Shown one piece after another: positions 18,647-26,945 of a stretch of 64,000 nt of DNA. Under the pieces are notes generated by a model. The model was given only the letters and a program-made list of their open reading frames with translations. It was not told the origin of the DNA and searched no databases. The DNA lies in the NCBI GenBank assembly GCA_902780455.1, contig CACZFO010000001.1:124001-188000 (forward strand). Direction: 5' to 3'. The translations under genes and the position numbers were made by a program. The stretch comes from an uncultured Bacteroidia bacterium (GTDB taxonomy: Bacteria > Bacteroidota > Bacteroidia > Bacteroidales > UBA932). Position 1 is the stretch's first letter. Each line of letters begins with the position of its first letter.

Positions 18647-19534
18647 ATGTTTTGGTTTAAAAAGACAGTAAAAGGCACGGCTTTCCTTGAAAATGCCACC
18701 GATATACACTGTCATCTGCTTCCATGTGTAGACGACGGTATGGCTTCACTGGAGGAAAGCTTTGAACTGCTGGCCCTTGAAGAGCTGGCCGGCGTAAAGA
18801 GAGTATATCTGACTCCCCACAACATGGGACTCGAGGGGGCGGTGGTAGACAAGGATTCCTACGGCGGTCACCATCATCACCACCATCATGCCGGTTCTGC
18901 CGAAGGTACCCAGGAAGGCAATTCGAGCGTGGCCATATTGGAAAAACATCAGAAGGAATATGACCAGGCAGACCTTCAGAGCCAGTATTCTTCAGAGCCT
19001 AAGGGCGGCTTCAGCAACGCTCACCTGAGGGAGAGGTTCAACCTCTTCAAGAGCTATTACACCGGTTCCATCGACATCCGCCTTGCTTCTGAATACATGA
19101 TGAACAAGGAATTTGTGGCCAAGGTGGAGAACAAGGACCTTCTGACATATTCAGACGGCATTCATGTCCTGGTGGAGACCTCTTATTTCTCTCCGCCCGT
19201 AGACATGGACGACATACTCTACAACCTTTCCCTTGCCGGATACAAGCCTATAATAGCCCATCCGGAAAGGTACAAGTACATGACCAAGACGGACTACAAG
19301 AAACTCAAGGAGAAGGGGTATGAGTTCCAGCTCAACTACCTTTCCCTGAGCGGATATTACGGTCCTGAGGTTTATGAGAGGGCCCTGGACCTGCTGGACA
19401 AGGGCTGGTATAACTTTACCGGCAGCGACTACCACCGCATCTCCACCTATTACCACCAGATGAAGTACCTAAAGCTCAAGGGCAAGAGGGCTGACCTCCT
19501 GCTGGAACTGTTTGCAAATAATTCCAAGCTCTGA
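18647..19534 (+). CDS. CpsB/YwqE-like PHP-family tyrosine-protein phosphatase with His-rich insert
   Basis: This 295-residue manganese-dependent phosphatase of the PHP family probably removes phosphate from the Wzc-like kinase encoded just upstream. Metal-ligand motifs seen are ATDIHCHLLPCVDDG near the N-terminus, the TPHNM segment, a middle ASEYMMNKEF, the IIAHPERY motif and a C-terminal TGSDYH. Between the first TPH motif and the NAHLRERFNLFK helix there is an insert of roughly 45 residues beginning with seven consecutive histidines (75-81), followed by a polar, low-complexity stretch. Ordinary CpsB/YwqE proteins are about 250 residues and lack this. The gene lies 15 bases after the kinase. 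Confidence 0.9.
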   Translation: MFWFKKTVKGTAFLENATDIHCHLLPCVDDGMASLEESFELLALEELAGVKRVYLTPHNMGLEGAVVDKDSYGGHHHHHHHAGSAEGTQEGNSSVAILEKHQKEYDQADLQSQYSSEPKGGFSNAHLRERFNLFKSYYTGSIDIRLASEYMMNKEFVAKVENKDLLTYSDGIHVLVETSYFSPPVDMDDILYNLSLAGYKPIIAHPERYKYMTKTDYKKLKEKGYEFQLNYLSLSGYYGPEVYERALDLLDKGWYNFTGSDYHRISTYYHQMKYLKLKGKRADLLLELFANNSKL

Positions 19535-19535
19535 G

Positions 19536-20273
19536 ATGATACCAAAAACAATCCACTACTGCTGGTTTGGCCGCAATCCTCTTCCGGAGTCTGCCCGAAA
19601 GTGCATAGACAGCTGGAAAAGATATTTTCCTGATTACCAGATAAAGGAGTGGAATGAAGATAACTTTGACGTTGAATGCCTTCCTTATGTCCGCGATGCG
19701 TATCAGGCAAAGAAATATGCATTCGTAAGCGATTATGCAAGGTTCTGGATACTGTACCACCATGGAGGGGTCTATTTTGACGTTGACGTTGAGGTTATAA
19801 GGTCTTTTGACGACATATTGTCAAGAGGCCCTTTCTGGGGAATAGAAACAGAAACCGGGGCATCCGGAAAGCCTCTTGTAAATCCAGGTCTCGGCATTGC
19901 CAGCGGACCAGGCGAGGAACTCTATGCAACCATCCTCAAGAAATACGAGACCCTTCCTTTCTACGCCCCCGACGGATCTGTTTCCAGCTATACCATGATT
20001 CCCATGATATCAGACCTCTTCTTTGAAATGGGGCTGAAGGGAGATGGAACCGTGGAGTGCCTGGGAGGCCATTATTTCTATCCTCGCGATTATTTCAATC
20101 CTCTCGACTCCTTTACCGGCAGGCTGTGCAAAACCGCCAATACCAGGAGCATCCACTGGTACATGGCAAGCTGGCTTCCACCGGAGCCGGCATGGAAGAA
20201 GAAGGCCAAGCAGATATTCCACCGGATCTTTGGAGCCGGCCTTTCGCAGAGGATAAAGAAACTTGTTTCCTGA
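19536..20273 (+). CDS. GT32-type capsular polysaccharide glycosyltransferase
   Basis: This 245-residue enzyme begins IPKTIHYCWFGRNPLPESA, the hallmark of GT32 (OCH1-like) bacterial glycosyltransferases, and continues with KEWNEDNFDVECLPYVRDAY, AFVSDYARFWILYHHGGVYF and the metal-binding DVDVEV (D-x-D). It is probably a cytoplasmic retaining transferase acting on the lipid-linked repeat unit. I chose the ATG at 19536, one base after the CpsB stop, over an upstream TTG. It is the last plus-strand gene of the capsule locus, and eight bases separate it from the convergent acyltransferase. Confidence 0.9.
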   Translation: MIPKTIHYCWFGRNPLPESARKCIDSWKRYFPDYQIKEWNEDNFDVECLPYVRDAYQAKKYAFVSDYARFWILYHHGGVYFDVDVEVIRSFDDILSRGPFWGIETETGASGKPLVNPGLGIASGPGEELYATILKKYETLPFYAPDGSVSSYTMIPMISDLFFEMGLKGDGTVECLGGHYFYPRDYFNPLDSFTGRLCKTANTRSIHWYMASWLPPEPAWKKKAKQIFHRIFGAGLSQRIKKLVS

Positions 20274-20281
20274 TATCCGTC

Positions 20282-21313
20282 TCAGAATTCGAGGCGGAAA
20301 TACCTGTCCACCCTTTCTCCTGCACGCTGCGCCAGTTTCCACAGCGGGCTGAGTATCTTGTCCGCCACCATGCAGACAGCCACGATTCCCAAGGAGAGCC
20401 CTATCCAGAACAGGATTGCGGATGTCTGGTCCTGAGTGTCCTGGACAAATGAAGATATGCAGGATTTAAGATAGTGCCTTACCAGCGGATGTTCCTGAAT
20501 CAGGTAAACGGCCAGGGCGCTTGAGGCCGCATGGTTGACAAAACTTGACTTGAACTTTAGGTCTGTGAAAGCAATGAACAGAAGGACCGAATTCAGGATA
20601 AGACCGGGGCTGCAGTATTTGAAGCTGAGGATGTAGACTGCGCTGCCGGCATGACTGCCCTTGAGCAGCCAGCAAGCTCCAACCACGAGGATGTTGTATA
20701 CAAGCCAGATGTAGAAAAATCTGATCCGCACGGCTTTCTTGATATCGGTCTGGAATAGTCTTATTGTGTTTCCTATCAGGTAGATGAAGAAGAAATTCAC
20801 GATGTTCTTGCCGTCTGCAAGAGAGGGATCCTTGCCTATCATGCCGGCATACACTGCCAGCACTCCCAAGACCGCCAGCAGGAAAAATCTCTGTCGGTTG
20901 CTGACGGATGCGATGCACCTGTTGATTATCGGCGACATAAGGAACAGCACCAGATAGGTTCTCATGTACCAGTAAGGAGTCCTGGTAATGAAGCAAACGG
21001 TATCAAGGGTGCTGCCCATCTGGTTTCCTATGCCGTAATGATTCTTTACCAGCATCAGCGGGACATAGTATACGAACATCATCGCCACCAGTTTGAACAG
21101 GCCCCTGAAAGAGAACCTTATGCCATAATACCCGCTGATCAGGACAAAGAGTATGACACCGGTATGAAGCATCAGGTTCAGGGAGTACATCAGCCTGTTC
21201 TCTTCTCCCCAGGCATGGGCAAAGAAAGCGGTCAGGTGATAGAGGACTATGAATGTAATTGCTATGATCCTCAGCAGTTCCATGTTGCTGTCCCTTGTCT
21301 TGAGATTCTTCAT
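20282..21313 (-). CDS. Acyltransferase family 3 membrane protein
   Basis: This 343-residue polytopic protein has about ten hydrophobic helices and the acyltransferase-3 start: DSNMELLRIIAITFIVLYHL with the conserved Arg and His. It also has HTGVILFVLISGYYGIRFS and the internal YWYMRTYLVLFLMSPIINR. Members move acetyl or other acyl groups to sugars of capsule, O-antigen or peptidoglycan across the inner membrane. It is the last gene of the minus-strand half of the capsule locus, 15 bases after the ParB-like gene. Confidence 0.9.
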   Translation of the reverse strand: MKNLKTRDSNMELLRIIAITFIVLYHLTAFFAHAWGEENRLMYSLNLMLHTGVILFVLISGYYGIRFSFRGLFKLVAMMFVYYVPLMLVKNHYGIGNQMGSTLDTVCFITRTPYWYMRTYLVLFLMSPIINRCIASVSNRQRFFLLAVLGVLAVYAGMIGKDPSLADGKNIVNFFFIYLIGNTIRLFQTDIKKAVRIRFFYIWLVYNILVVGACWLLKGSHAGSAVYILSFKYCSPGLILNSVLLFIAFTDLKFKSSFVNHAASSALAVYLIQEHPLVRHYLKSCISSFVQDTQDQTSAILFWIGLSLGIVAVCMVADKILSPLWKLAQRAGERVDRYFRLEF

Positions 21314-21328
21314 AAGGCGGTGTAGGTG

Positions 21329-22390
21329 TTATTTTACCAATCTTTTTATCCTGCCCAGCTGCCTGGCGACGAAAACCTTGAAATTAAGCCATCTGACATG
21401 CCTGAAAAGATAGGCCTGCTCGCTCAGGTAGTTTCTGGCCTTACCCCATGTGTTGAAGGAGGTGTCCCAGGTTTTCCTCTGCAGAGGCTCAAACAGGAGG
21501 CCTGCTATCTGTCTTGTCTCAGCGATGTTGTCAGTAATGTGGAGCGAGTGTTTGCCGTCGTGGAAGATGTTCCTGAATTCTTCTTTTTTGCCGAGGATTC
21601 CCTCAAGCGGCAGGTTTGTGGAGAAGAAAACGAACTCAACGGTTCTGGACGGCCCGTAGCAGTTTGTGGCCTTGTCCATTACAGCCGCCTTGCTCTTTGT
21701 CCAGTCCTGTGCCTTGTAGATCTGGCCTACAAAAGAAGACAGGGACTTGAGGTTGATCCTTTCAGTCTTGACATAGCAGATCTGTGCAAAACCGGAAATA
21801 AGTTTCCTGGCGGTTTCTTTCTGTCTGCCCGATATCCTGGGCCACAGGCAGGCTACATAAATATTGTCTTTCCAACGGAGCATTTCCTGCATGATGGTGT
21901 CTGCAGTGCTGCGGTGAAGGCCCCTGGAAAGGAAATAGGCATAGTCAAAGTCGCACTTCCTGCTGACGTCCGGGAACCGTGCTACCGTTACTTCCTTGTC
22001 AAAGAAAGCGGCTGCGGAGAGCCTGTGGGAACCGTCCAGGGAGATGCCGTCCCTGTCAAGGGGAATGACGGAGAGGTTTTCATCAAAACCTTTTGTCTTC
22101 ATGTCCTCTATGAGGGAGTCAAAGGCTTTGACAAAGGCTTCAAAAGAGGTCTTGTCGTCCCTTCCGGGCTCCTTTCCGTCAGGATTGAAGACCTTTATGT
22201 GCTCCAGATAGAGCTTCAGGGCTCCTTCCGGATCCTCCCGGCGGTGGGCTATGTAGTAGAGTTTTGCAAACAGGTCGAACTTCAGGCCGGACAAAAGGCT
22301 TTTTGCCGGAACCCTCTCCAGGGTGCATTGCCTGTCCTGAAGGCCGTAGATCCTGACCGTGTGCGGCTGAAGCCTGCTGATAACGTCCAT
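21329..22390 (-). CDS. ParB/sulfiredoxin-like domain protein of unknown role in the capsule locus
   Basis: I do not recognise a named family for the whole 353-residue protein. Residues near 120-160 hold LSVIPLDRDGISLDGSHRLS followed by FFDKEVTVARFP, which has the look of a ParB-N/sulfiredoxin-type nucleotide-binding motif (G-S-H-R). Further on is DNIYVACLWPRISGRQKETA and a C-terminal basic region (FVARQLGRIKRLV). No signal peptide or membrane helices are evident. It starts three bases after the nucleotidyltransferase-like gene, so the two probably work together on a capsule modification. A long open frame on the opposite strand (21326-23248) is an antisense shadow. Confidence 0.6.
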   Translation of the reverse strand: MDVISRLQPHTVRIYGLQDRQCTLERVPAKSLLSGLKFDLFAKLYYIAHRREDPEGALKLYLEHIKVFNPDGKEPGRDDKTSFEAFVKAFDSLIEDMKTKGFDENLSVIPLDRDGISLDGSHRLSAAAFFDKEVTVARFPDVSRKCDFDYAYFLSRGLHRSTADTIMQEMLRWKDNIYVACLWPRISGRQKETARKLISGFAQICYVKTERINLKSLSSFVGQIYKAQDWTKSKAAVMDKATNCYGPSRTVEFVFFSTNLPLEGILGKKEEFRNIFHDGKHSLHITDNIAETRQIAGLLFEPLQRKTWDTSFNTWGKARNYLSEQAYLFRHVRWLNFKVFVARQLGRIKRLVK

Positions 22391-22393
22391 ATC

Positions 22394-23098
22394 CTATTTT
22401 ACTATCTTGTGCTTGATCCTGACAAGCAGGTCTATCATCTTTATTCTTGCCTCATAGAAGAAGTGCCGGACCTGGAGCCCGCAGTCTCTCTCCAGCATCG
22501 AGCGGTTGATTCCGGCAGAAACCCTCAGGGGAACGTGCTTGTCCGCGCAGAAGGTGTACTTGTATCCGTTGTCCTTCATGAATCCCTCCAGCAGGCCAAG
22601 GAGGCTTTTCTCCGCATTATCCCCGTCTGCTTTGAGGCCCAGTCCTTCTGCGGCTTTCAAAAGCCGTCCACGGTATTCTTCCGAAAGGCTTCTCTTCTGG
22701 AGGATTGCGTGATAGACCAGAGAGTAGAATCCGTTAACGGGGTCCATGATGTAGAAACCATTGTAAGGGACCCTTTTACGGAGCATCTCCTCCTGCCACT
22801 TGCGGCAGTAGTAGCCGTCTCCGGTTTCTCTGAGGTCTACACTGGCCTTCTTGCCTTTTATCTGGATGCAGTAGTGGATTCCGTCTGCGTTTTGAGGATG
22901 TGCCGGACTGGCGCAAATGGCCCTGGCAACTTCCGATGCATTGCTGCAGAGCATATCGATGTCGGCATGGCCGGCCATGAACACCTCATCGCTGAGCAAT
23001 TCATCATAATTCCTCAGTATGAGATACTCGCATCCGGCCTTTTCAAGGGCGGCGGTAACTTCTGCAAAGTTCGTATATGTTCCTTCCGTCGTTGTCAT
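22394..23098 (-). CDS. Nucleotidyltransferase-fold protein of the capsule locus
   Basis: This 234-residue protein has an N-terminal segment VTAALEKAGCEYLILRNYDE followed by MAGHADIDMLCSN and, later, KKASVDLRETGDGYY. The D-I-D pair plus a third acidic residue on a later strand are the pattern of nucleotidyltransferase-fold enzymes that often handle phosphorylated groups in surface polysaccharide loci. The substrate is unknown. It overlaps the GT2 gene by four bases (ATGA) and precedes the ParB-like gene by three, so the three are one translational unit. Confidence 0.6.
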   Translation of the reverse strand: MTTTEGTYTNFAEVTAALEKAGCEYLILRNYDELLSDEVFMAGHADIDMLCSNASEVARAICASPAHPQNADGIHYCIQIKGKKASVDLRETGDGYYCRKWQEEMLRKRVPYNGFYIMDPVNGFYSLVYHAILQKRSLSEEYRGRLLKAAEGLGLKADGDNAEKSLLGLLEGFMKDNGYKYTFCADKHVPLRVSAGINRSMLERDCGLQVRHFFYEARIKMIDLLVRIKHKIVK

Positions 23099-24087
23099 TT
23101 CCCCTGCTGTATTATTATCGGCTTCTTGCCAAACAGGCGGCCTGCTATCCTTTGGGGCAGGCGGAGAATGTTGCGAAGCCGTCCGTGCCTGATCAGGAAC
23201 AGGTCTAAGGCCCCGATGCCTATCCTGTCTTTTGCTTCTTCGAGATAACGGCTGAAGGTTTCCCTAATCCTTGCATCCGGACTCTGCAGCGCTTGCGTAT
23301 AGTGCAGGCCGATGGCCTTGACCAGTTCTCCCTTCATCAGCGGAGCAAGTTCAGGATAATGCTCCCGGATGAAAGAGAGCCGTTCCTCCAGTCCGTAGAG
23401 AAGGTCTATGCTCTTTCCGTTGAACGACCCGCTTATGCTTCCGCCCCTTTGCAGGTAGTAGAGGACTGGAGCCGGAACAAAGCCTATGCGCTCTGCCTTG
23501 TCCACCACGAGATGCTGCCAATAGGAATCTTCAAAATACCGGCCTTTTGGAAAAAAGAACTGCTTCACGATGTCGGACCGGTACAGTTTGCCCCAAGCAA
23601 AGTTCTTTAGGAAGTTGTTCTTTACCAGTTCCTTCATGGCCTTCTGCCGAACAAGCACAAAAGCCTTTGACTCAGGATCAAACCACCTGTTGTCATACAT
23701 CAGGCGGTCTTCATAGGCATAGTAGAAACCGCCTTGGACAATGTCGCAGTTCTGGCTTTTGGCAAAACCGTACAGGAGTTCCAGGGCGTTTGGAGCAAGA
23801 TAGTCGTCAGAATCCAGGAACAACACATAATCTCCTGTGATGTAAGGATAGCCGGCGTTGCGTGCGTCGGAGAGCCCTCCGTTCTGTTTGTGGACGGTCT
23901 TTATGAAGTCATGTCCGCAGGCAATCTCATCGCAGAGCCTCCCGGAAGAATCCGTACTTCCGTCATCTACCAGAACCACGTCAAAATCCTTGAAGGTCTG
24001 GGCAAGAAGGCTGTCCACGCATTTGCGCAGGTAGTCTTCCACATTGTACACAGGAACTATTACGGTTACAGTCTTTTTTTCCATCAT
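23095..24087 (-). CDS. GT2-family glycosyltransferase
   Basis: This inverting GT-A glycosyltransferase has 330 residues. It begins VTVIVPVYNVEDYLRKCVDS, then DVVLVDDGSTDSSGRLCDE, the KTVHKQNGGLSDARNAGYPY motif and YVLFLDSDDYLAPNALELLY with the D-S-D metal site. The C-terminal half has an EDSYWQHLVVDKAERIGFVP acceptor-side segment. It overlaps the flippase gene by four bases upstream and the nucleotidyltransferase-like gene by four bases downstream. Confidence 0.94.
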   Translation of the reverse strand: MMEKKTVTVIVPVYNVEDYLRKCVDSLLAQTFKDFDVVLVDDGSTDSSGRLCDEIACGHDFIKTVHKQNGGLSDARNAGYPYITGDYVLFLDSDDYLAPNALELLYGFAKSQNCDIVQGGFYYAYEDRLMYDNRWFDPESKAFVLVRQKAMKELVKNNFLKNFAWGKLYRSDIVKQFFFPKGRYFEDSYWQHLVVDKAERIGFVPAPVLYYLQRGGSISGSFNGKSIDLLYGLEERLSFIREHYPELAPLMKGELVKAIGLHYTQALQSPDARIRETFSRYLEEAKDRIGIGALDLFLIRHGRLRNILRLPQRIAGRLFGKKPIIIQQGK

Positions 24088-25619
24088 TTCCCAAGTTTAA
24101 GCATTTGACGGACCTTGTTGTTTATGCTCTTCCTGGAATCCTTGTCAAGGAGCACGAAATATGTTGCCAGAGAGAGGGTGATGACATTTGCCGCAGATAC
24201 CAGGACAACCCTCAGGAATGATTCTTCCATGTTCCTGTGTATCAGCACGGAAGGGATGCCGCACACGGCCACCGCCAGCAGGTTGACAAGGAAGGCCGTC
24301 AGGATCTTTCCCACGGAAAAACCGGAAACCAGCCTCTTGAGCACCAAAGACGTTGCAACCAGTATCACGATACCCATGGCCAGAGTTACCAGATAGGTGG
24401 AAAGCGGTCCGACCCCGCATCTTAGCACAATGTATGATAACGGAATGCTCAGAAGGTAGAGGCCTCCGTACACGAGGCTGAAACCCTTTACCTTTCCGGT
24501 TGCCATGATTCCGCTCACCACCACGTTTGTGACAAGGGTCATGAAGCCCACCAGAAGCTGGATGCAGCAGAATTCAGTGGCATAATCGATATCACTCCTG
24601 CCGAGCCACAGACGTATCAGATAAGACATTTCCAATACGGCCGGTACCGTAATGCATCCCATGATGAGTACGGCATACATGGTGGAAGTTGCTATGGACC
24701 GGTTCATCTGGTCTGTCTTTTCCTGGGCGTAAAGCTTCACTATCTTTGGAGAGAATGCGCTGGTAACACTGTTAGCCAGCCCCATTATCATGCCGTAGAT
24801 GGTTGTGGCAATGGTACTTGCAGCGTTGAGTACGACACCAAAGAATATGTTTATCAGAAAGTTGTTTGCCCACTGCCGGGCAGACACGGAAAGGTTGCGG
24901 AATACGTTCCACCCGCTGAAAGACAGCATCGGCACCATGTATTCCCTGTCTGAAGAAAACCTCAGCCTGCACTCTTCAAAATGAACCCTGTCATAGATGT
25001 AGTAGACCAGGAATATGATGGCATGAACTCCAACGACAAGGAAGGAATACAGTATCAGCTTGTCTGCGCTTACAACCATGAGGACATATACGGCGGCAAG
25101 CTTGAGAACGGAATTCAGAATCTCGATATAGGCATATATCCCCATCCTTTCATGAGCTATGATGGCCGCATTGAAAGGAGTCTGGATGAATACTATCGCC
25201 ATGCAGATCACGCTGGCCTGGAAGGTCCAGAAAGCGGCGTCCATCCTTCCCTCGGGAATCACCAGCTTGTTGTAGAGCAGCCACAGCCCTATGATTTCTA
25301 TCACGACGGTGCATATTGCAGCAATGGCCACATGGGTGAATAGAGCGGTGGCAAAAGTCTTGTCAAGGGCCTGCCGGTCTCCCTTTCCCAGGTTGAAGAT
25401 CAGGAACCTGCTGGTGGCGTTGCTCATGGATGCGTTCAGGAACGAGACCATGGCAACAATCCCTCCTACCAATCCATAGATACCGTAGTCCTTTACTCCG
25501 AGGGTACTCAGAACCACCCTTGAAGTATACAGACCCACAACCATTATCAGCAGCATGCGCACAGAAAGCATAACCGCATTCCTTGCCACTCTGCCGTTGG
25601 ATGAGATCTGGTTATCCAT
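24084..25619 (-). CDS. Wzx-type polysaccharide flippase (MOP superfamily)
   Basis: This polytopic membrane protein of 511 residues has about 14 predicted helices. The N-terminus RNAVMLSVRMLLIMVVGLYT with SRVVLSTLGVKDYGIYGLVGG is typical of O-antigen/capsule flippases of Bacteroidetes, and IFIQTPFNAAIIAHERM-like segments follow. It would move undecaprenyl-linked repeat units to the periplasm for the EpsG-like polymerase. The gene overlaps the GT2 gene by four bases and starts 23 bases after the UDP-sugar dehydrogenase gene. Confidence 0.93.
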   Translation of the reverse strand: MDNQISSNGRVARNAVMLSVRMLLIMVVGLYTSRVVLSTLGVKDYGIYGLVGGIVAMVSFLNASMSNATSRFLIFNLGKGDRQALDKTFATALFTHVAIAAICTVVIEIIGLWLLYNKLVIPEGRMDAAFWTFQASVICMAIVFIQTPFNAAIIAHERMGIYAYIEILNSVLKLAAVYVLMVVSADKLILYSFLVVGVHAIIFLVYYIYDRVHFEECRLRFSSDREYMVPMLSFSGWNVFRNLSVSARQWANNFLINIFFGVVLNAASTIATTIYGMIMGLANSVTSAFSPKIVKLYAQEKTDQMNRSIATSTMYAVLIMGCITVPAVLEMSYLIRLWLGRSDIDYATEFCCIQLLVGFMTLVTNVVVSGIMATGKVKGFSLVYGGLYLLSIPLSYIVLRCGVGPLSTYLVTLAMGIVILVATSLVLKRLVSGFSVGKILTAFLVNLLAVAVCGIPSVLIHRNMEESFLRVVLVSAANVITLSLATYFVLLDKDSRKSINNKVRQMLKLGK

Positions 25620-25642
25620 GTCTTACAGGTTTCTGGGCAAAA

Positions 25643-26926
25643 CTAGAGTCTTCCGTCAACTATGTCGCGAGGAAGGATGGCCTTGACATCGTAGATGACG
25701 TGCTTAGGGTTCAGCAGGGAGTCAAAATCTATTTCCATCTCGCGGAACTGACGGTGACCCACCGCAACTATTGCAGCGTCAAACTTGTCTGAAGGAAGCT
25801 GGCTGGAAATTTCTATTCCGTACTCCTTCCTGACTATTGCCGGATCTGCCCACGGGTCGTAGACGGAGATGTCTACGTTGTATTCCTGAAGGGCATGGTA
25901 GATGTCTATGATACGGGTGTTGCGTACATCCGGGCAGTTCTCCTTGAAAGTGAAGCCCATGATGATGATCTTTGAGCCCAGCACCTGGATGCCCTTCTTG
26001 AGCATGAGCTTGATGGTCTGGTCTGCCACGTAGGCACCCATGCCGTCGTTCATGCGCCTTCCGGCAAGTATTATCTCAGGATTGTATCCCAGCCTCTGGG
26101 CGCACTGTGCCAGATAGTAAGGATCTACTGAAATGCAGTGCCCGCCGACAAGGCCAGGATTCATCTTTATGAAGTTCCACTTGGTGCTGGCTGCGTCGAG
26201 TACGTCCATCGTATCTATCCCCATCAGGTTGAAAATCTTTGCAAGCTCGTTGACAAATGCAATGTTGATGTCTCTCTGGGAGTTCTCGATAACCTTCGCG
26301 GCCTCTGCAACCTTGATGGAAGGAGCCCTGTGGGTTCCGTTCTCCAATACGGCATTGTAAACCTTGTCCACTATTTCAGCCACCTCCGGGGTGGAACCTG
26401 AGGTAATCTTCTTGATCTTCTCAACGGTGTGGACCTTGTCACCAGGATTGATTCTCTCCGGAGAGTAGCCGGCGTAGAAATCTGTGTTGAATTTCAGGCC
26501 GCTTACCTTCTCAACTACCGGAATGCATTCATCTTCAGTAACTCCTGGATACACCGTGCTTTCATACACTACGATGTCTCCCTTTGAGATGACCTTTCCT
26601 ACGGTCTGGCTGGCTCCGTAAAGCGGAGTCAGGTCCGCCGCATTGTTCTTGTCTACAGGCGTAGGCACGGCTACAACGTAAAAATTGCAGTCGCGGATCT
26701 TGTCCAGTTCAGTAGTACAGACAAACCCGTGCTTGTCTATGGCATCGCGGAGAAGAGAATCACTCACTTCCAGTGTGGAGTCATGACCCTCCATCAGGGC
26801 GGCTACCCTCTTAGGGTTCATGTCAAAGCCCACGGTAGGGAACTTGGTGGAAAACAGGCGGGCCAGCGGAAGTCCCACGTAACCCAGGCCTATTACTGCA
26901 ATCTTTATGTCTTTCATATCCATCAT
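25643..26926 (-). CDS. UDP-N-acetyl-hexosamine 6-dehydrogenase (WbpO/TviB-like)
   Basis: This 427-residue nucleotide-sugar dehydrogenase makes a uronic acid by two-step NAD-dependent oxidation. It has the Rossmann motif IAVIGLGYVGLPLARLFSTK, a VPTPVDKNNAADLTPL segment, the ESTVYPGVTEDECIP motif, YSPERINPGDKVHTV, and the catalytic Cys in NPGLVGGHCISVDPYYLA. The sequence class resembles the TviB/WbpO enzymes acting on UDP-HexNAc rather than UDP-glucose. The start could also be the ATG three codons further in. It lies 19 bases after the aminotransferase gene. Confidence 0.92.
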   Translation of the reverse strand: MMDMKDIKIAVIGLGYVGLPLARLFSTKFPTVGFDMNPKRVAALMEGHDSTLEVSDSLLRDAIDKHGFVCTTELDKIRDCNFYVVAVPTPVDKNNAADLTPLYGASQTVGKVISKGDIVVYESTVYPGVTEDECIPVVEKVSGLKFNTDFYAGYSPERINPGDKVHTVEKIKKITSGSTPEVAEIVDKVYNAVLENGTHRAPSIKVAEAAKVIENSQRDINIAFVNELAKIFNLMGIDTMDVLDAASTKWNFIKMNPGLVGGHCISVDPYYLAQCAQRLGYNPEIILAGRRMNDGMGAYVADQTIKLMLKKGIQVLGSKIIIMGFTFKENCPDVRNTRIIDIYHALQEYNVDISVYDPWADPAIVRKEYGIEISSQLPSDKFDAAIVAVGHRQFREMEIDFDSLLNPKHVIYDVKAILPRDIVDGRL

Positions 26927-26945
26927 TTACGAAACAATCCGCAAG

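Noticed and set aside
21326-23248. 640-codon open frame on the plus strand
   Set aside because: It lies fully antisense to two tightly coupled minus-strand genes (and into the GT2 gene) that have recognisable motifs and 3-4-base junctions. Its translation is low in order and shows no domain.
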